A DNA stretch of 48,631 nucleotides from Fuerstiella sp. (GTDB lineage: Bacteria; Planctomycetota; Planctomycetia; Planctomycetales; Planctomycetaceae). Below are positions 25,894 through 36,046 of the stretch, piece by piece; within the stretch, counting starts at the first letter, position 1; each line of letters opens with the position of its first letter. A model generated the notes under the pieces. That model searched no databases. It was not told the DNA's origin and saw only the letters and a list, made by a program, of their open reading frames with translations. The stretch covers positions 1 to 48,631 of the forward strand of contig JAPYTO010000021.1 of NCBI GenBank assembly GCA_029941865.1. The letters run 5' to 3'. A program made the position numbers and the translations under genes.

Positions 25894-27093
25894 CTATTTC
25901 ACCGCGGTGTGGCCGACAGCCGCTGCCGCCACAGTACAAATGCGGCCGGCCAGTAAATTCACGGATCCCTTGCCATCCGGGTGTACTCGGTTGCTGAGAA
26001 ACACCACGAACAATTGCTGTTCCGGATCAATCCACAGAGCGGTGCCCGTAAACCCGCCGTGACCGAACGCCGACGCCGACAGCAAGTCACCTCGATTGGA
26101 TGAATACGGTGACTTCATATCCCATCCGGGCGTCCGCAGTCCGGACGAAACCTGCACCGGGCTGCGCATCAGTGCGACAGTTTCCGGCTTCAGCACCCGG
26201 ACTCCGTCCAGAATGCCGCCGTTAATCATTGCCTGAGCATATCTGGCAAGATCCTTTGCGGTGGAAAATAACCCCGCGTGACCGGCGACTCCGCCCAGAG
26301 CAAACGAGCGCGGGTCATGCACCTCGCCCTGCATCCAGTGACCGTCCCGTTGCTCCGTCACGGCCGCCCGCGCTGCCAGTTTGGCGCCGGGAAGAAAGCC
26401 GGTTTCGGTCATTCGCAGTGGGCCAAAGATGACTCGCCGCGAGTATTCGTTCACATCTTCGCCGGTCATGCGATTCACTAACTCCGCCAGCACGATAAAA
26501 CCAACGTCGGAATACATAAACTTCTCGCCAGGCGCAGCAGTTGGCTTCAGCGCGAAGACTCGACGCATGGCTTCTGACGGTCCATCCTGGTAGTCGCGCA
26601 TGCTGTTGTCAGGGATCAGTCCGCCCATGTGGGTCAACAGTTGTCGAATGGTGATCTCTGCTTTGCCGTTGGTGGCAAATTCAGGGATATGCTGGCCCAC
26701 CGCATCGTCCAGCGTCAGTTTTCCCTGTTCGATCAACGACATCACGCTGGTCGCTGTGGCGATCGGTTTTGTCAGCGACGCAAGGTCAAAGACGGTGTCC
26801 GGCAACATCGCTGCCTTATCAGGTTGCAGCTGTCGATGACCGTATGCCTTGTGAAAAACCGTGTGTCCGCGGTACCCGACCAGCACGACACATCCAGGCA
26901 TCTTCCCGCGTGAAAGACCCTCCGCGACAATCTGATCGATCACGTTCAATCGTCGGGAATCCATACCCACGGATTCAGGTGTTGCGACCGACAGACTGTG
27001 ATGGTGTGATTCTGTCGTCACGTCTTCATTGGCGGCCAGTTCGAAATACGGCACCAGGAAAAATCCGACCAACGCTATCGCAAGATGTTTCAT
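25894..27093 (-). CDS. Secreted serine hydrolase, beta-lactamase class C/PBP family
   Basis: About 399 residues. The start is the ATG at 27093 (AGGAAA 7 bases upstream), giving a signal peptide MKHLAIALVGFFLVPYF. Motifs of the class C beta-lactamase-like superfamily are present: S106-L-T-K109 (SxxK nucleophile), Y194-S-D (the YxN equivalent, with Asp in place of Asn), and GHGGFTG near the end (H/K-x-G box). Proteins of this type range from esterases and D-aminopeptidases to true beta-lactamases; the YSD form and the HGG box fit esterase or peptidase members better than beta-lactamases. It is 18 bases after truB and likely in its operon. Confidence 0.93.
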   Translation of the reverse strand: MKHLAIALVGFFLVPYFELAANEDVTTESHHHSLSVATPESVGMDSRRLNVIDQIVAEGLSRGKMPGCVVLVGYRGHTVFHKAYGHRQLQPDKAAMLPDTVFDLASLTKPIATATSVMSLIEQGKLTLDDAVGQHIPEFATNGKAEITIRQLLTHMGGLIPDNSMRDYQDGPSEAMRRVFALKPTAAPGEKFMYSDVGFIVLAELVNRMTGEDVNEYSRRVIFGPLRMTETGFLPGAKLAARAAVTEQRDGHWMQGEVHDPRSFALGGVAGHAGLFSTAKDLARYAQAMINGGILDGVRVLKPETVALMRSPVQVSSGLRTPGWDMKSPYSSNRGDLLSASAFGHGGFTGTALWIDPEQQLFVVFLSNRVHPDGKGSVNLLAGRICTVAAAAVGHTAVK

Positions 27094-27111
27094 AAATGTT
27101 TCCTGTACCAA

Positions 27112-28017
27112 CTATCGAATGAACACGGTCCGCGGCTGGACGACCTCATTCTGCAGATTAAGCTCACCAAGTGCGAGCAACCGTGTGCCGTCTGCTGAAA
27201 CAACGGCAATCTCACTGACCTGTGCTGCGTCGGTGCCGTCCGGAATGTGCAGCTTTGATTTGCTGATTGACAGCTGTCGTCCGATTCGTACGAGTTCTTC
27301 GTCGTCACTGTTGCATTGATACGTCGGCATGTCCGCCACAACCCGAATCGGGTCAGTCATCATGGTGACGATCGATTCTGCAGAAAGTGATTCCGGAGCA
27401 ATCGCCGCAGCCACAGGGAATTCTCCAATCGCTGTGCGTTCCAGTGACGTCATTAATCCCCCGCAGCCCAGAGATTCTCCCAGATCACGGGCGATGGAGC
27501 GAATGTACGTGCCTGATCCGCATTCAATCTGCAGCGTCAGATTCGGCCACGCGTATTCGATGACGTCAATGGCGAAGACGTGCACCGATTTCGATTTCAG
27601 CTCAACGCTCTCGCCCCGGCGCGCCTTCGCATACGCTCGCTGGCCGTTGACCTTGACGGCCGAAAACGCGGGAGGAACCTGTTCGATGGTGCCAATGAAC
27701 GTTCGCAGGACGTCGCGAACCTGTTGTTCTGAGGGAACATCGCCGTCAATGGGGACGTCGGTGACAATGCCGCTGCAATCATCCGTGTCAGATCGTTGTC
27801 CGAATCGGAACCCTGCGACATATGTCTTCGACGATCGCTGCAACAACGAAATCAGCCGGGTCGCCGCGCCCACGCAAACAAGAAGTACGCCCGTCGCCAT
27901 CGGGTCCAGCGTCCCGGCGTGTCCAGCCTTCGCGGGCTTTACCAGTCGCTGAACGACGTTCACCACGTCTCGGGAAGTCACGCCCGCGGGCTTATTGAGA
28001 TTCAGAACGCCAAACAT
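27112..28017 (-). CDS. truB: tRNA pseudouridine(55) synthase TruB
   Basis: 301 residues. TruB converts U55 of tRNAs to pseudouridine in the T-loop. The catalytic aspartate is D38 in KAGHAGTLDPMATG; the N-terminal GVLNLNKPAGVTS and later TYVAGFRFGQRSDTDD and GTYIRSIARDLGE blocks are all family hallmarks. The C-terminal part is of the usual length and has a PUA-like fold remnant. It is 82 bases after kdsB and 18 bases before the serine hydrolase. Confidence 0.97.
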   Translation of the reverse strand: MFGVLNLNKPAGVTSRDVVNVVQRLVKPAKAGHAGTLDPMATGVLLVCVGAATRLISLLQRSSKTYVAGFRFGQRSDTDDCSGIVTDVPIDGDVPSEQQVRDVLRTFIGTIEQVPPAFSAVKVNGQRAYAKARRGESVELKSKSVHVFAIDVIEYAWPNLTLQIECGSGTYIRSIARDLGESLGCGGLMTSLERTAIGEFPVAAAIAPESLSAESIVTMMTDPIRVVADMPTYQCNSDDEELVRIGRQLSISKSKLHIPDGTDAAQVSEIAVVSADGTRLLALGELNLQNEVVQPRTVFIR

Positions 28018-28099
28018 GATGCAATCTTCAATGCGTTGTCAATTTGCAGCGCCAGGGCTTGTCTTCGCATTCTGCGGCAGGGGCCGCGAAGCACAGCGA

Positions 28100-28867
28100 T
28101 TAACGAGTATCCGAAGCCGACTGTCGCTGAACAAACGCCGTGTAGTCCTCAGCCGTGTCGATGCCCACAGCCGCCTGTGGCACAACGGCCACCGCGATGC
28201 GAGCACCCGACTGCAGCGCACGAAGTTGTTCCAGCTTTTCAAGTCGCTCCAGCGATGAGGGTGGCATTGATGTCAGTGACAGCAGGAATTCACGCCGATA
28301 CGCGTACAGCCCGACGTGCAGCAACCACGGCGATGGGCGTTCCGAAGACAACAACTCTGCAATCGACGCGTCGCGTGAAAACGGAATCGGTGAGCGACTG
28401 AAGTACAGCGCCTGTCCGTTGTTGTCTACGACGACCTTAACGCAGTCCGGGTCGCTGACAACAGAGGCGTCACGAATCGGCGCCGCGACGGTCGCCATCT
28501 CAGTGTTGCCATGGTGAATGGCTGCGACCAGCGCTTCGATCGTATCGGCTTCCAGTTCCGGCTCGTCGCCCTGCAGATTCACGATAACCTCGGCGTCCGC
28601 ACAGCAACGTCTTGCAATCTCGGCCACGCGGTCGGTACCGCTGGGGTGATCCGCCGTCATTTCAGCGTGACCACCGAAGCTGTGTACGGTGTCAAAAATC
28701 CGTTCGCTGTCTGTCGCGATAATCACATCGTCCAATGTGGACGAGGCCATGGCCACCTCCCACACATATTGCAGCAGCGGCTTGCCTGTTTCCTGCAGCA
28801 GCAGTTTCTCCGGCAGTCGCGACGATTGCAGTCGCGCCGGAATGATTCCAACAACGTTCATAGACAT
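28100..28867 (-). CDS. kdsB: 3-deoxy-manno-octulosonate cytidylyltransferase KdsB
   Basis: 255 residues, the normal length. KdsB activates Kdo with CTP to CMP-Kdo for the inner core of lipopolysaccharide, in the cytoplasm. The nucleotide-binding start GIIPARLQSSRLPEKLL is diagnostic, as are DDVIIATDSERI, HPSGTDRVAEIA and VNLQGDEPEL. An ATG at 28861, two codons in, is an alternative start. Its presence supports a gram-negative envelope with LPS. It heads the leftward cluster kdsB-truB-serine hydrolase-thioesterase. Confidence 0.97.
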   Translation of the reverse strand: MSMNVVGIIPARLQSSRLPEKLLLQETGKPLLQYVWEVAMASSTLDDVIIATDSERIFDTVHSFGGHAEMTADHPSGTDRVAEIARRCCADAEVIVNLQGDEPELEADTIEALVAAIHHGNTEMATVAAPIRDASVVSDPDCVKVVVDNNGQALYFSRSPIPFSRDASIAELLSSERPSPWLLHVGLYAYRREFLLSLTSMPPSSLERLEKLEQLRALQSGARIAVAVVPQAAVGIDTAEDYTAFVQRQSASDTR

Positions 28868-29399
28868 TCTGTGGTGACAGGGAAGGCGACAAACAGATCG
28901 GCCATCCTGCCAGCACGTACTGACAGTGGGCCATCGTTGGGCGGAACATAACAGCCCAGCTGTTTCTGGCGATGCCTCTGACCGCCAGGACCGCTGAAAT
29001 TGAGGAGTTTAGTATGTTTGCCGCGATGTTCCGGTGAATCTGAAGTCAAACGGGGGAAAGGATCTTTGCGGAACCACCGAAAAGAAAGACAATAAATGCC
29101 GTTGGCAACAACAACTATTGCATCAAAGAATGGGATCGCGGTTGGGCGTTGATTCGGCGCGATCGCAACTCTGTTTCGCCGAAACACATGGTGACTGTCA
29201 TACGCAAACGTCTGGGTGGCCGGAGGCTGGACTGAGCTTGCGAAGGAAGCCCCGGGGTTTCACTCGTTCCTCGCTCCAACCACCCTCCCGGTTTCACAAC
29301 ATTCCGCGGTTGCACCCGAGCTTAGAGGATATGCGGTCGCAAAACGTGCTTGGGACCGGGATTCGCAGGACACTTTCAACATTCGTGAGTATCGAGGTG
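28868..29399. other. Intergenic region containing repeat copy B
   Basis: About 530 bases upstream of kdsB (read leftward) and upstream of a small plus-strand frame. Copy B of the dispersed hairpin element (29214-29320) occupies part. The long plus frame entering from 29034 is open only because it crosses the repeat. Confidence 0.5.
29214..29320. repeat. Dispersed imperfect-palindrome element, copy B
   Basis: From GGGTGGCCGG (29214) to TGCACCCGAGC, it matches copy A at 8958-9072 almost base for base: GGCTGGACTGAGC, TGCGAAGGAAGCCCCGGGG, TTTCACTCG, TCGCTCCAACCACC and TTTCACAACATTCCG are shared. The right arm has lost about 7 bases (the GGCCACC of copy A), so its hairpin is weaker. It lies upstream of two genes and could affect their promoters. 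Confidence 0.85.
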
Positions 29400-29783
29400 A
29401 TGAAAACCAGGTCGCAAGACGCTCCGACTGCTGCCAACATGCCGCCACCGGTCCGTTCGATCCAGCAGGAAGTTGCCGACCTGTTGATATGCGTTGAGGA
29501 GATTGATCGCCGGCTATCGGACAGTCCGAATTCCGAACGGTGGCAGTGGCGTTCGCGCCGTAACGTGGCTGTTTTTCTGCTAAACCGACTTGCGAATGAA
29601 GCCAGCGACGCCGGCACAAAACTTGACGTCCGCTCGATCTCTCCGGAGCAACGACGTCGGGTTCTTTCCGATCATCCACTCGTGGGCCCGTTGTCCGAGT
29701 ATTCACCGGACACCTCGACCGCCATTTCATCGCTGCTTGGCCAGCATATCCGCGAACGGGTCAATCATCTTCAGTCCAGCTGA
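29400..29783 (+). CDS. Small hypothetical protein
   Basis: About 127 residues from the ATG at 29400; a GTG at 29385 or an internal ATG at about 29439 could also serve, as none has a good ribosome site. The protein looks mainly helical and soluble, with [22 protein letters not shown] and the central [22 protein letters not shown] recognise no family. The composition is like that of a real gene, and it ends overlapping the bioA 3' end (opposite strand) by 13 bases, a tail-to-tail layout. Treat as a probable but unproven gene. Confidence 0.5.
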   Translation: MKTRSQDAPTAANMPPPVRSIQQEVADLLICVEEIDRRLSDSPNSERWQWRSRRNVAVFLLNRLANEASDAGTKLDVRSISPEQRRRVLSDHPLVGPLSEYSPDTSTAISSLLGQHIRERVNHLQSS

Positions 29784-31153
29784 CTCACGACTTCCTCAAT
29801 GGCTTCGATCGTTGTGTCACACAGTCGTTCGATAAGTGAGAGCGGCATAGCCGGAGCCGGCATCAGTACAATGACATCGCCAAGCGGACGAATAATCACG
29901 CCGCGTTTCCGGGCGGCCACGGTCACCTGATGTCCGACTCGCAGGGCCGACGCGAACGGGTCCATCGACTGTTTGTCGCGGACCAGTTCAATGCCCACCA
30001 TGATTCCCTTTTGACGAATTTCGCCAACGTGAGGGTGCTTTGCGAGTTCATGCAGTCGCTCGTTGATCAACTCTGATGCTACGGACACATTGTCCAGCAG
30101 GTTGTGTTGCTGAAAACGCTGCAACGACGCCAGTGCAGCGGCGCAGCCCAGAGGATTGCCGGTGTAGGTATGGCCGTGAAAGAACGTACGTCCGGCATCA
30201 GGTGATCCCAGAAACGCTTCATAGATTTCTTCCGTGGCCAGCGTTGCTGCCAGCGGCAGATAGCCACCGGTGATTCCCTTGGCAACGCACATCAGGTCGG
30301 GCAGAACGGCTTCCTGTTCACACGCGAACATTGTTCCGGTGCGGCCAAAGCCCACGGCGACCTCATCCGCGATCAGTGGAATACTGTATTCTGTACACAG
30401 CGTGCGTATGTGCTGTAAGTAGCCGGGGGGATGGACAAGAATTCCCGCCGCTCCCTGAACCAGAGGTTCGATGACAAAACCAGCAGCTCGATGATGATTC
30501 TCTTTGATCAATTCCGTCGCCCGATCAAAGCAAAACTGCAACCACGAGGCACGGTCATATCCGTCGGGCACACGCGTGACAACCGGCGATGGAACGGAAA
30601 CCGTTGGAAACAGCAGGTGTTTGTAGACGCGATGGAACACATCCATGCTGCCGACGCTGACGGATCCCAGTGTATCACCGTGATAGGCATTGCCGACACT
30701 GATAAATGTGTCGCGGGCAGTCTCAGGATTCGACTTCTGCTGGTGGTATTGATACGCCAGCTTCAGCGCTACTTCGACGGCGGTTGCGCCGCTGTCGGAA
30801 TAGAAAACCTTTGTGAGATTGACTGGAGTGATATCGACAATCGCTTTGGCCAGTCGAATGGAGACCTCACTGGACAGCCCCAGCATGGTTGAGTGCCCTA
30901 CCCGATCCAGTTGAGCACGCACGGCATCATCAATCTCCGGGACTCGATGGCCATGCACGTTACACCACAGCGACGAAATCCCGTCCAGATACCTGCGCCC
31001 GTCCACGTCGATCAGGTCAAAACCGTCGGCGTCGGCGATAATCGGAGCGTGCTCGTCGACGTAGGCACTCATGGACGTAAACGGATGCCATACGTGTGCG
31101 TTGTCCCAGTCTCGAAGTTGCTGAGATGATACGTGTGAATTCGAAGCGGACAT
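29771..31153 (-). CDS. bioA: Adenosylmethionine-8-amino-7-oxononanoate aminotransferase BioA
   Basis: 460 residues. BioA uses S-adenosylmethionine as amino donor to make 7,8-diaminononanoate in biotin synthesis, a cytoplasmic PLP enzyme. The N-terminal VWHPFTSM is a BioA hallmark. The PLP-binding residues are D263 in [13 protein letters not shown] and K292 in [14 protein letters not shown]; the [19 protein letters not shown] block binds the substrate. Other biotin genes are not in the window. It lies 113 bases after moxR and shares a short tail overlap with the small hypothetical gene. Confidence 0.96.
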   Translation of the reverse strand: MSASNSHVSSQQLRDWDNAHVWHPFTSMSAYVDEHAPIIADADGFDLIDVDGRRYLDGISSLWCNVHGHRVPEIDDAVRAQLDRVGHSTMLGLSSEVSIRLAKAIVDITPVNLTKVFYSDSGATAVEVALKLAYQYHQQKSNPETARDTFISVGNAYHGDTLGSVSVGSMDVFHRVYKHLLFPTVSVPSPVVTRVPDGYDRASWLQFCFDRATELIKENHHRAAGFVIEPLVQGAAGILVHPPGYLQHIRTLCTEYSIPLIADEVAVGFGRTGTMFACEQEAVLPDLMCVAKGITGGYLPLAATLATEEIYEAFLGSPDAGRTFFHGHTYTGNPLGCAAALASLQRFQQHNLLDNVSVASELINERLHELAKHPHVGEIRQKGIMVGIELVRDKQSMDPFASALRVGHQVTVAARKRGVIIRPLGDVIVLMPAPAMPLSLIERLCDTTIEAIEEVVSQLD

Positions 31154-31266
31154 ACGGGAAATTACTCTCGTTCAACCCATCGCCGGAGAATGAGTGTCAC
31201 AAACGCCCGGCAAAGAAACTCGCCGATCAACGGTCACTGCCTGGGCTGATGCATTGAAATCGGACG

Positions 31267-32199
31267 CTACACCGGCACGGCCAGGCTGTCCATAATCGAA
31301 TTCAGAATCTGTCCGGCTCGCTGGCGATGGCCATCGCGGACCGCACCACGGCACACGATTCGGTGAGCGAGCACCGGCAGGCACAACTGTTTCACATCGT
31401 CCGGAATCACGAAATCGCGGCCCTCCACCATCGCCATGGCCTGAGCTGCTCGATACAGCGTCAGAGCACCACGCGTGCTGACGCCCAAGGACAGTTCCTG
31501 GTGACTGCGTGTCGCTTCCACAATATCGAGCATGTAGTCCGACATCGAATCATCGACGCGAACATCGTTCACCTGATTCTGCAGGGCGATCACCTGCTCT
31601 GTGTCTGTCACTGCCTGCAGCCCATCGGTGGGCTCTCCATTTCGATGTTGCCGAAAGACGTTGCGTTCCGTTTCGCGATCCGGGTACCCAACCTCAAGAC
31701 AAACCATGAATCGGTCTAGCTGATTTTCGGGCAGCGGGTACGTTCCTTCAAACTCAAATGGGTTTTGCGTAGCGATCACGACGAAAGGATTCCGTAGTGG
31801 CATCGTGTCTCCCTCGATGGTGACCTGCTGCTCGCTCATCGCCTCCAGCAGCGCGCTCTGTGTTCGTGGAGTTGTGCGATTGATTTCGTCAGCCAGCAAA
31901 ACGTTGGTAAACACGGGGCCCGGTCGAAATTCGAAGTCCCCGGTATTGGGCCGGTAAACGTTGGCTCCCAGAATATCGCTGGGTAACAGGTCGGGCGTGA
32001 ACTGCACGCGAGTAAACTGGCACCCCAGAGTTTTTGCCAGCGCCCGGGCCAGCGATGTCTTCCCGAGTCCGGGGGCATCTTCCAGCAGGACATGCCCACC
32101 GGCGACCAGAGCCACGACCGCAATGCGAACGGTTTCTTCTTTTCCAAGAACCGCTGACTCGACGTTCGCGCGGATCTGTTGCAGCACGCTTTCACTCAC
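31267..32199 (-). CDS. MoxR-family AAA+ ATPase
   Basis: About 310 residues from a GTG at 32199 that has a G-rich ribosome site (GGGGGG, 6-7 bases). The open frame extends to 32361, but that part looks random. The MoxR signatures are clear: N-terminal SAVLGKEETVRIAVVALVAG, Walker A DAPGLGKTS (K47), FTPDLLPSDILG, Walker B VLLADEINRT (D104-E105), and TQNPFEFEGTYPLPE. MoxR ATPases act as chaperones that insert cofactors or help mature secreted complexes, usually with von Willebrand factor A or DUF58 partners. Here the next gene is bioA, so it is an orphan copy; its client is unknown. Confidence 0.94.
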   Translation of the reverse strand: MSESVLQQIRANVESAVLGKEETVRIAVVALVAGGHVLLEDAPGLGKTSLARALAKTLGCQFTRVQFTPDLLPSDILGANVYRPNTGDFEFRPGPVFTNVLLADEINRTTPRTQSALLEAMSEQQVTIEGDTMPLRNPFVVIATQNPFEFEGTYPLPENQLDRFMVCLEVGYPDRETERNVFRQHRNGEPTDGLQAVTDTEQVIALQNQVNDVRVDDSMSDYMLDIVEATRSHQELSLGVSTRGALTLYRAAQAMAMVEGRDFVIPDDVKQLCLPVLAHRIVCRGAVRDGHRQRAGQILNSIMDSLAVPV

Positions 32200-32724
32200 G
32201 ATGGTCCCCCCAGTGTTGTGTGGTGACAACGACAGATGTGAAACGGTTGTTCCCCCATAAGATCTCTCTCGAGTGAAGATTTGTCTGAAAGTCGTTTCAG
32301 AATATTCCGCAGACTGCCATCGACCATCACCAGGTTCGTTCCCTGCCGAATATAGTTGCACTCGCTCAACGACGCCGAAGTCATTGCCGGACGATCGTCG
32401 TCAGGACGGAAGATGTTGCCGCGTAACGCCACGATCTATCGTACCGAAAATGCGCCAAAATTCCGAGGCACGCGTTTCGGTGAGATGAGAGCATGAATTT
32501 GATGCAGATTTCGTCTGCACCGAAACAGGCAATGCGATTTTGAATTTTCCGGACCAACGTCGCTGATCGTCACATGCAGCCTTCAGTCATCGGGTACTTC
32601 ATGAACTGTTCAATGACAAGGGTCGACGGAGACATTCCGTCTGACGTTGTTACAATCACCGTGAAGCGACTGGTTGCCGAGGTCGTCTTTGACACGGCGA
32701 GTTAATTCCCACGAAAGCCCCCAG
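32200..32724. other. Divergent intergenic region, no gene seen
   Basis: About 525 bases between the leftward moxR and the rightward esterase gene. It must hold both promoters. I found no repeat, riboswitch or good -35/-10 pair. Short frames have no ribosome site. Confidence 0.45.
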
Positions 32725-34392
32725 ATGTATCGCAGTCCGTTTCTGAATCTTATCATTCCTGTGTTTTCGGTCATCATGATGCCGTTACCGTCAGCTATCC
32801 GTGCAGACGAAAATCCGGACGCGATGTACAAACCGGGTCAGGAATCTCAACGGCACGAAGGTGTGCCGCAGGGCGACGTGACGATGCATGTCTGGAACAG
32901 CACGGTTTTCGAAGGCACGATTCGCGAATACTACGTCTACGTTCCGAAACAGTATGACGGAACGCAGCCGGCCTGCGTCATGGTGTTTCAGGATGCTCAT
33001 TCGTACGTCTCAGAAGATGGCTCGGTCAGGGCCCCTGTCGTATTCGACAATCTGATTCATGCCGGCGATCTGCCTGTGACTGTCGGCGTCTTCATCAATC
33101 CCGGTCATAAGGGCGACGAACAGCCTGAAAACCGTTGGCGAGCAAACAATCGCAGCTTTGAATACGACACCCTGAGCGATCAGTACGCCACGTTTGTTGT
33201 CGAAGAACTGCTGCCGCATATCGCCAGCGACCAGAAGCTGAACCTCTCGACCGATCCCGCTGACCGAGCCATCTGCGGGGCATCGTCCGGCGGCATTTGT
33301 GCGTTTACCGCCGCGTGGACACATCCGGAATGGTTCGGCAAAGTGCTCAGCCATATCGGCAGTTTCACCAATATTCGGGGCGGGCACGCGTACCCGGCAT
33401 TGATTCGCAAGACGGAACGAAAACCAATTCGAGTCTATCTGCAGGATGGAGAAAACGACCTTGATAATCAACATGGCAACTGGTGGCTGGCGAATCTGGA
33501 GATGGCCGCGGCCCTGAAGTTTATGAGTTACGACTACAAGTTCGTGGCTGGACAGGGCAGCCACAGCCAGAAGCACGGTGGCGCAGTTCTGCCGGATGCG
33601 CTTCGCTGGCTGTGGCGAGATCACACGGTCGCGAATCTGAAACGACCGAGAGACGAAGTTCCGGTCGCGGCCGTCGACGTGTTCGAGGACCGTACTTTCA
33701 AATTCACTGGCGGCCAGTATCAGGACGAGACTTTCCACTACCGACTGATGCCCCCGCCGAATGTTGAAGAAGGCAAAGAGTACCCACTCGTTTTATTTCT
33801 GCACGGAGCCGGCGAGCGGGGAACCGACAATGCTCTTCAGCTGTTGTACTTTCCCGAACAAATGGCTCAGCCGCGCTGGCGCGACAGATTTCCCTGTTTC
33901 ATTCTGGCTCCGCAGTGTCGGTCGGGACAGCGATGGGTTGAGGTCGACTGGGGACTGCCGGAAACTCATGCTGCTCCCGAAGAACCGGACGACCAGATCA
34001 AAGTTGTGCTGCAAATGCTTGAAAAGACGCTGGCCGAAGAGTCCATCGACAAACGCCGCATTTATCTGACAGGATTGTCGATGGGTGGTTTTGGCAGCTG
34101 GGATATTGCCGTTCGTCGTTCCGACCTGTTCGCCGCCGTCGCCACAATCTGCGGCGGTGCGGATAATTCCACTGTGGCAGGGCTTAAGCATGTCCCGATG
34201 TGGATCGCTCACGGAGACGCCGATACCGTTGTTCCTGTTCAGCGCAGTCGTCTTGCGCTGGCTGCGTTTCGTGAAGGCGGTGGCGACGCGGTTTACGTGG
34301 AGTTTCCAGGAGTTGGACACAATTCGTGGACGCCGTCTTATTCAGATAACGACGGACTTGTGCCATGGCTGTTTCGCCAGACCAAACCGTGA
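32725..34392 (+). CDS. Secreted protein with two alpha/beta-hydrolase esterase domains
   Basis: About 555 residues from the ATG at 32725, giving a signal peptide ([20 protein letters not shown]). Two complete alpha/beta-hydrolase domains lie in tandem. The first (about 45-305) resembles enterochelin-esterase/CE1-type proteins: nucleophile S187 in CGASSGG, an Asp candidate in [10 protein letters not shown], and His in [11 protein letters not shown]. The second (about 325-555) resembles feruloyl/phospholipase-type esterases: [10 protein letters not shown] near its start, nucleophile S452 in [18 protein letters not shown] for the Asp, and GVGHNSW for the His. Both triads look complete, suggesting two ester targets, perhaps on a polysaccharide. 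The next gene starts at its stop codon (TGATG). Confidence 0.93.
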   Translation: MYRSPFLNLIIPVFSVIMMPLPSAIRADENPDAMYKPGQESQRHEGVPQGDVTMHVWNSTVFEGTIREYYVYVPKQYDGTQPACVMVFQDAHSYVSEDGSVRAPVVFDNLIHAGDLPVTVGVFINPGHKGDEQPENRWRANNRSFEYDTLSDQYATFVVEELLPHIASDQKLNLSTDPADRAICGASSGGICAFTAAWTHPEWFGKVLSHIGSFTNIRGGHAYPALIRKTERKPIRVYLQDGENDLDNQHGNWWLANLEMAAALKFMSYDYKFVAGQGSHSQKHGGAVLPDALRWLWRDHTVANLKRPRDEVPVAAVDVFEDRTFKFTGGQYQDETFHYRLMPPPNVEEGKEYPLVLFLHGAGERGTDNALQLLYFPEQMAQPRWRDRFPCFILAPQCRSGQRWVEVDWGLPETHAAPEEPDDQIKVVLQMLEKTLAEESIDKRRIYLTGLSMGGFGSWDIAVRRSDLFAAVATICGGADNSTVAGLKHVPMWIAHGDADTVVPVQRSRLALAAFREGGGDAVYVEFPGVGHNSWTPSYSDNDGLVPWLFRQTKP

Positions 34393-36023
34393 TGAGGGGA
34401 CGGCACGTGATCGTTCGGCGTAAACATTGCCGTCATCGCATGACGCAGGGATGTTGCGTACTGCGAACACTGTTGCTCTGTGTCTTGTGGTCGCTGACAA
34501 TCGGCTGCGGTGAAGAGGCGAAGCAAACGCCAACTTCGTCAGCGAACTCAGCGTCCCAAACAGTCGAAAAAAGTACAACCGCCGGTGACGCCTCGTTGCC
34601 ACAGAACGAAGAGTTCGCGCCGCTGCGGACGTCATCTTCAACGCACGAGGATCAACAGGCTGAGGTCAGCCGGAATGTTGTGGCGGCTGAGACCGCCAGC
34701 AGCGACGAACCCGCTTCCCTGAAAGTCCGTCTGACCGATGACCGGCCGGACCTCAATGATACCCGACTGGCTCAAGCCGGCATCCGCCGGTATGAAAGTC
34801 GGCGACTGATTCTGCTTTCGGATCTGCCGGAAGACACCGTCGCTCACCTGCCGGCGTTGGCGGATCAACTGTTTGATCGTCTGGAGCTTCACTTCGGCAC
34901 GTTGCCTCCGTCACTGGATGATTCTGACTTTCAGGTGACCGGACATCTGATTGACGATGAGCAGACATTTCGTGCGGCCGGCCTGATGCCGTCGGCAACG
35001 TTTACATTCGACCACGGGCGCCACTGGAATTACCAATTCTGGATGTTCAATACGGACGACGAATACTACCGACGTCACCTGCTGTTGCACGAATTCACTC
35101 ACTGCTTTATGACCTGCGAGTGCGGCATGTCCAGGCTGCCGGCCAGTTGGTACATGGAAGGCATGGCTGAATACTTCGCGACTCATCAGGTGGCGAAGAA
35201 CACAGAAGCCAGCCCAGAAGCGACATTTGGGCTGCTTCCGGCAGCGTTTGAGGGATTCGAAGGGTGGGGGCGAATTTCTGAGATTCGACGAGCTTTTCAG
35301 AAACGCGGCAGCCCGAATGCGTCGGACACCGAGCAACTGACGATACCGACATTCGATGAAGTGATGCCCGATGACCCACAGGACTTTACTCGGTATTCGC
35401 AATATGCCACGTCGTGGGCATTGTGTTGGTTTCTGCAGTCTCATCCGGACTATGGCGATGTTTTCCGTCCACTGGCAAAGCTAAGAACCAGAGCGGAAAT
35501 TACGACCACCGTCAGACAGCTTCGCAAACGATTGCAGCCAGGGATCAACATTGACTGGTTGCTGTTTGTCGAGTCGCTTCGTGAAAACTTTGATGTCGAT
35601 CGCAGTTTTCCCGTGCATGCCGAGACGACGGTCGCAGCCAATGAGCTAAAAACCGCGGTGGCGACGTTCGAATTACAGGCAGCGTTGGACTGGCAGGACA
35701 GCGGACTGCGGCTGAGTGCGGGCGAATCCGTGAACGTGAATTGCTTCGGACGATTTTCGGTGAACGATCGTCCGCAGTTGTGGATGTCGGAACCGCAGGG
35801 CATCAGCATCGATTATTTCCGCGGTCTGCCGCTTGGCCAGGTCGTCGCCACGCTGGTTAGAAGCGACGGAGAATCTATTTCGAATCGAATCTCTGTCGGC
35901 ACGGGCACCACGGTCACAGCCTCGCACGATGTGTCTGTCTGGTTGCAGGTGAACGACAGCAGTGCCAGTCGTCAAAACAATGCTGGAGTGGTTGACGTGG
36001 AATTCTCACTGCCGCAGCAATAA
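34392..36023 (+). CDS. Lipoprotein with HExxH (gluzincin-like) peptidase motif, DUF1570-like
   Basis: About 543 residues. The start ATG at 34392 shares its A with the TGA stop of the esterase (TGATG), typical of translational coupling; a later ATG at 34440 is possible. A lipobox SLTIGC follows the hydrophobic stretch (LRTLLLCVLWSLTIGC), so the mature protein is likely anchored in a membrane by Cys. The likely zinc site is H233-E-F-T-H237 with the third ligand E256 or E260 in WYMEGMAEYFATH, the gluzincin pattern seen in DUF1570-type planctomycete proteins. The C-terminal part (after about 420) is beta-rich. The HExxH is intact, so a real protease is likely, with unknown substrate. Confidence 0.9.
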   Translation: MRGRHVIVRRKHCRHRMTQGCCVLRTLLLCVLWSLTIGCGEEAKQTPTSSANSASQTVEKSTTAGDASLPQNEEFAPLRTSSSTHEDQQAEVSRNVVAAETASSDEPASLKVRLTDDRPDLNDTRLAQAGIRRYESRRLILLSDLPEDTVAHLPALADQLFDRLELHFGTLPPSLDDSDFQVTGHLIDDEQTFRAAGLMPSATFTFDHGRHWNYQFWMFNTDDEYYRRHLLLHEFTHCFMTCECGMSRLPASWYMEGMAEYFATHQVAKNTEASPEATFGLLPAAFEGFEGWGRISEIRRAFQKRGSPNASDTEQLTIPTFDEVMPDDPQDFTRYSQYATSWALCWFLQSHPDYGDVFRPLAKLRTRAEITTTVRQLRKRLQPGINIDWLLFVESLRENFDVDRSFPVHAETTVAANELKTAVATFELQAALDWQDSGLRLSAGESVNVNCFGRFSVNDRPQLWMSEPQGISIDYFRGLPLGQVVATLVRSDGESISNRISVGTGTTVTASHDVSVWLQVNDSSASRQNNAGVVDVEFSLPQQ

Positions 36024-36046
36024 GTGCTGCGTTCGAACATGTCATC

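Noticed and set aside
29034..29399. Upstream extension of the small hypothetical gene
   Set aside because: It crosses repeat copy B and reads as random sequence; only the part from about 29400 looks protein-like.
32200..32361. N-terminal extension of moxR to 32361
   Set aside because: The MoxR domain starts at the GTG at 32199 with a good ribosome site; the extension has no family match.
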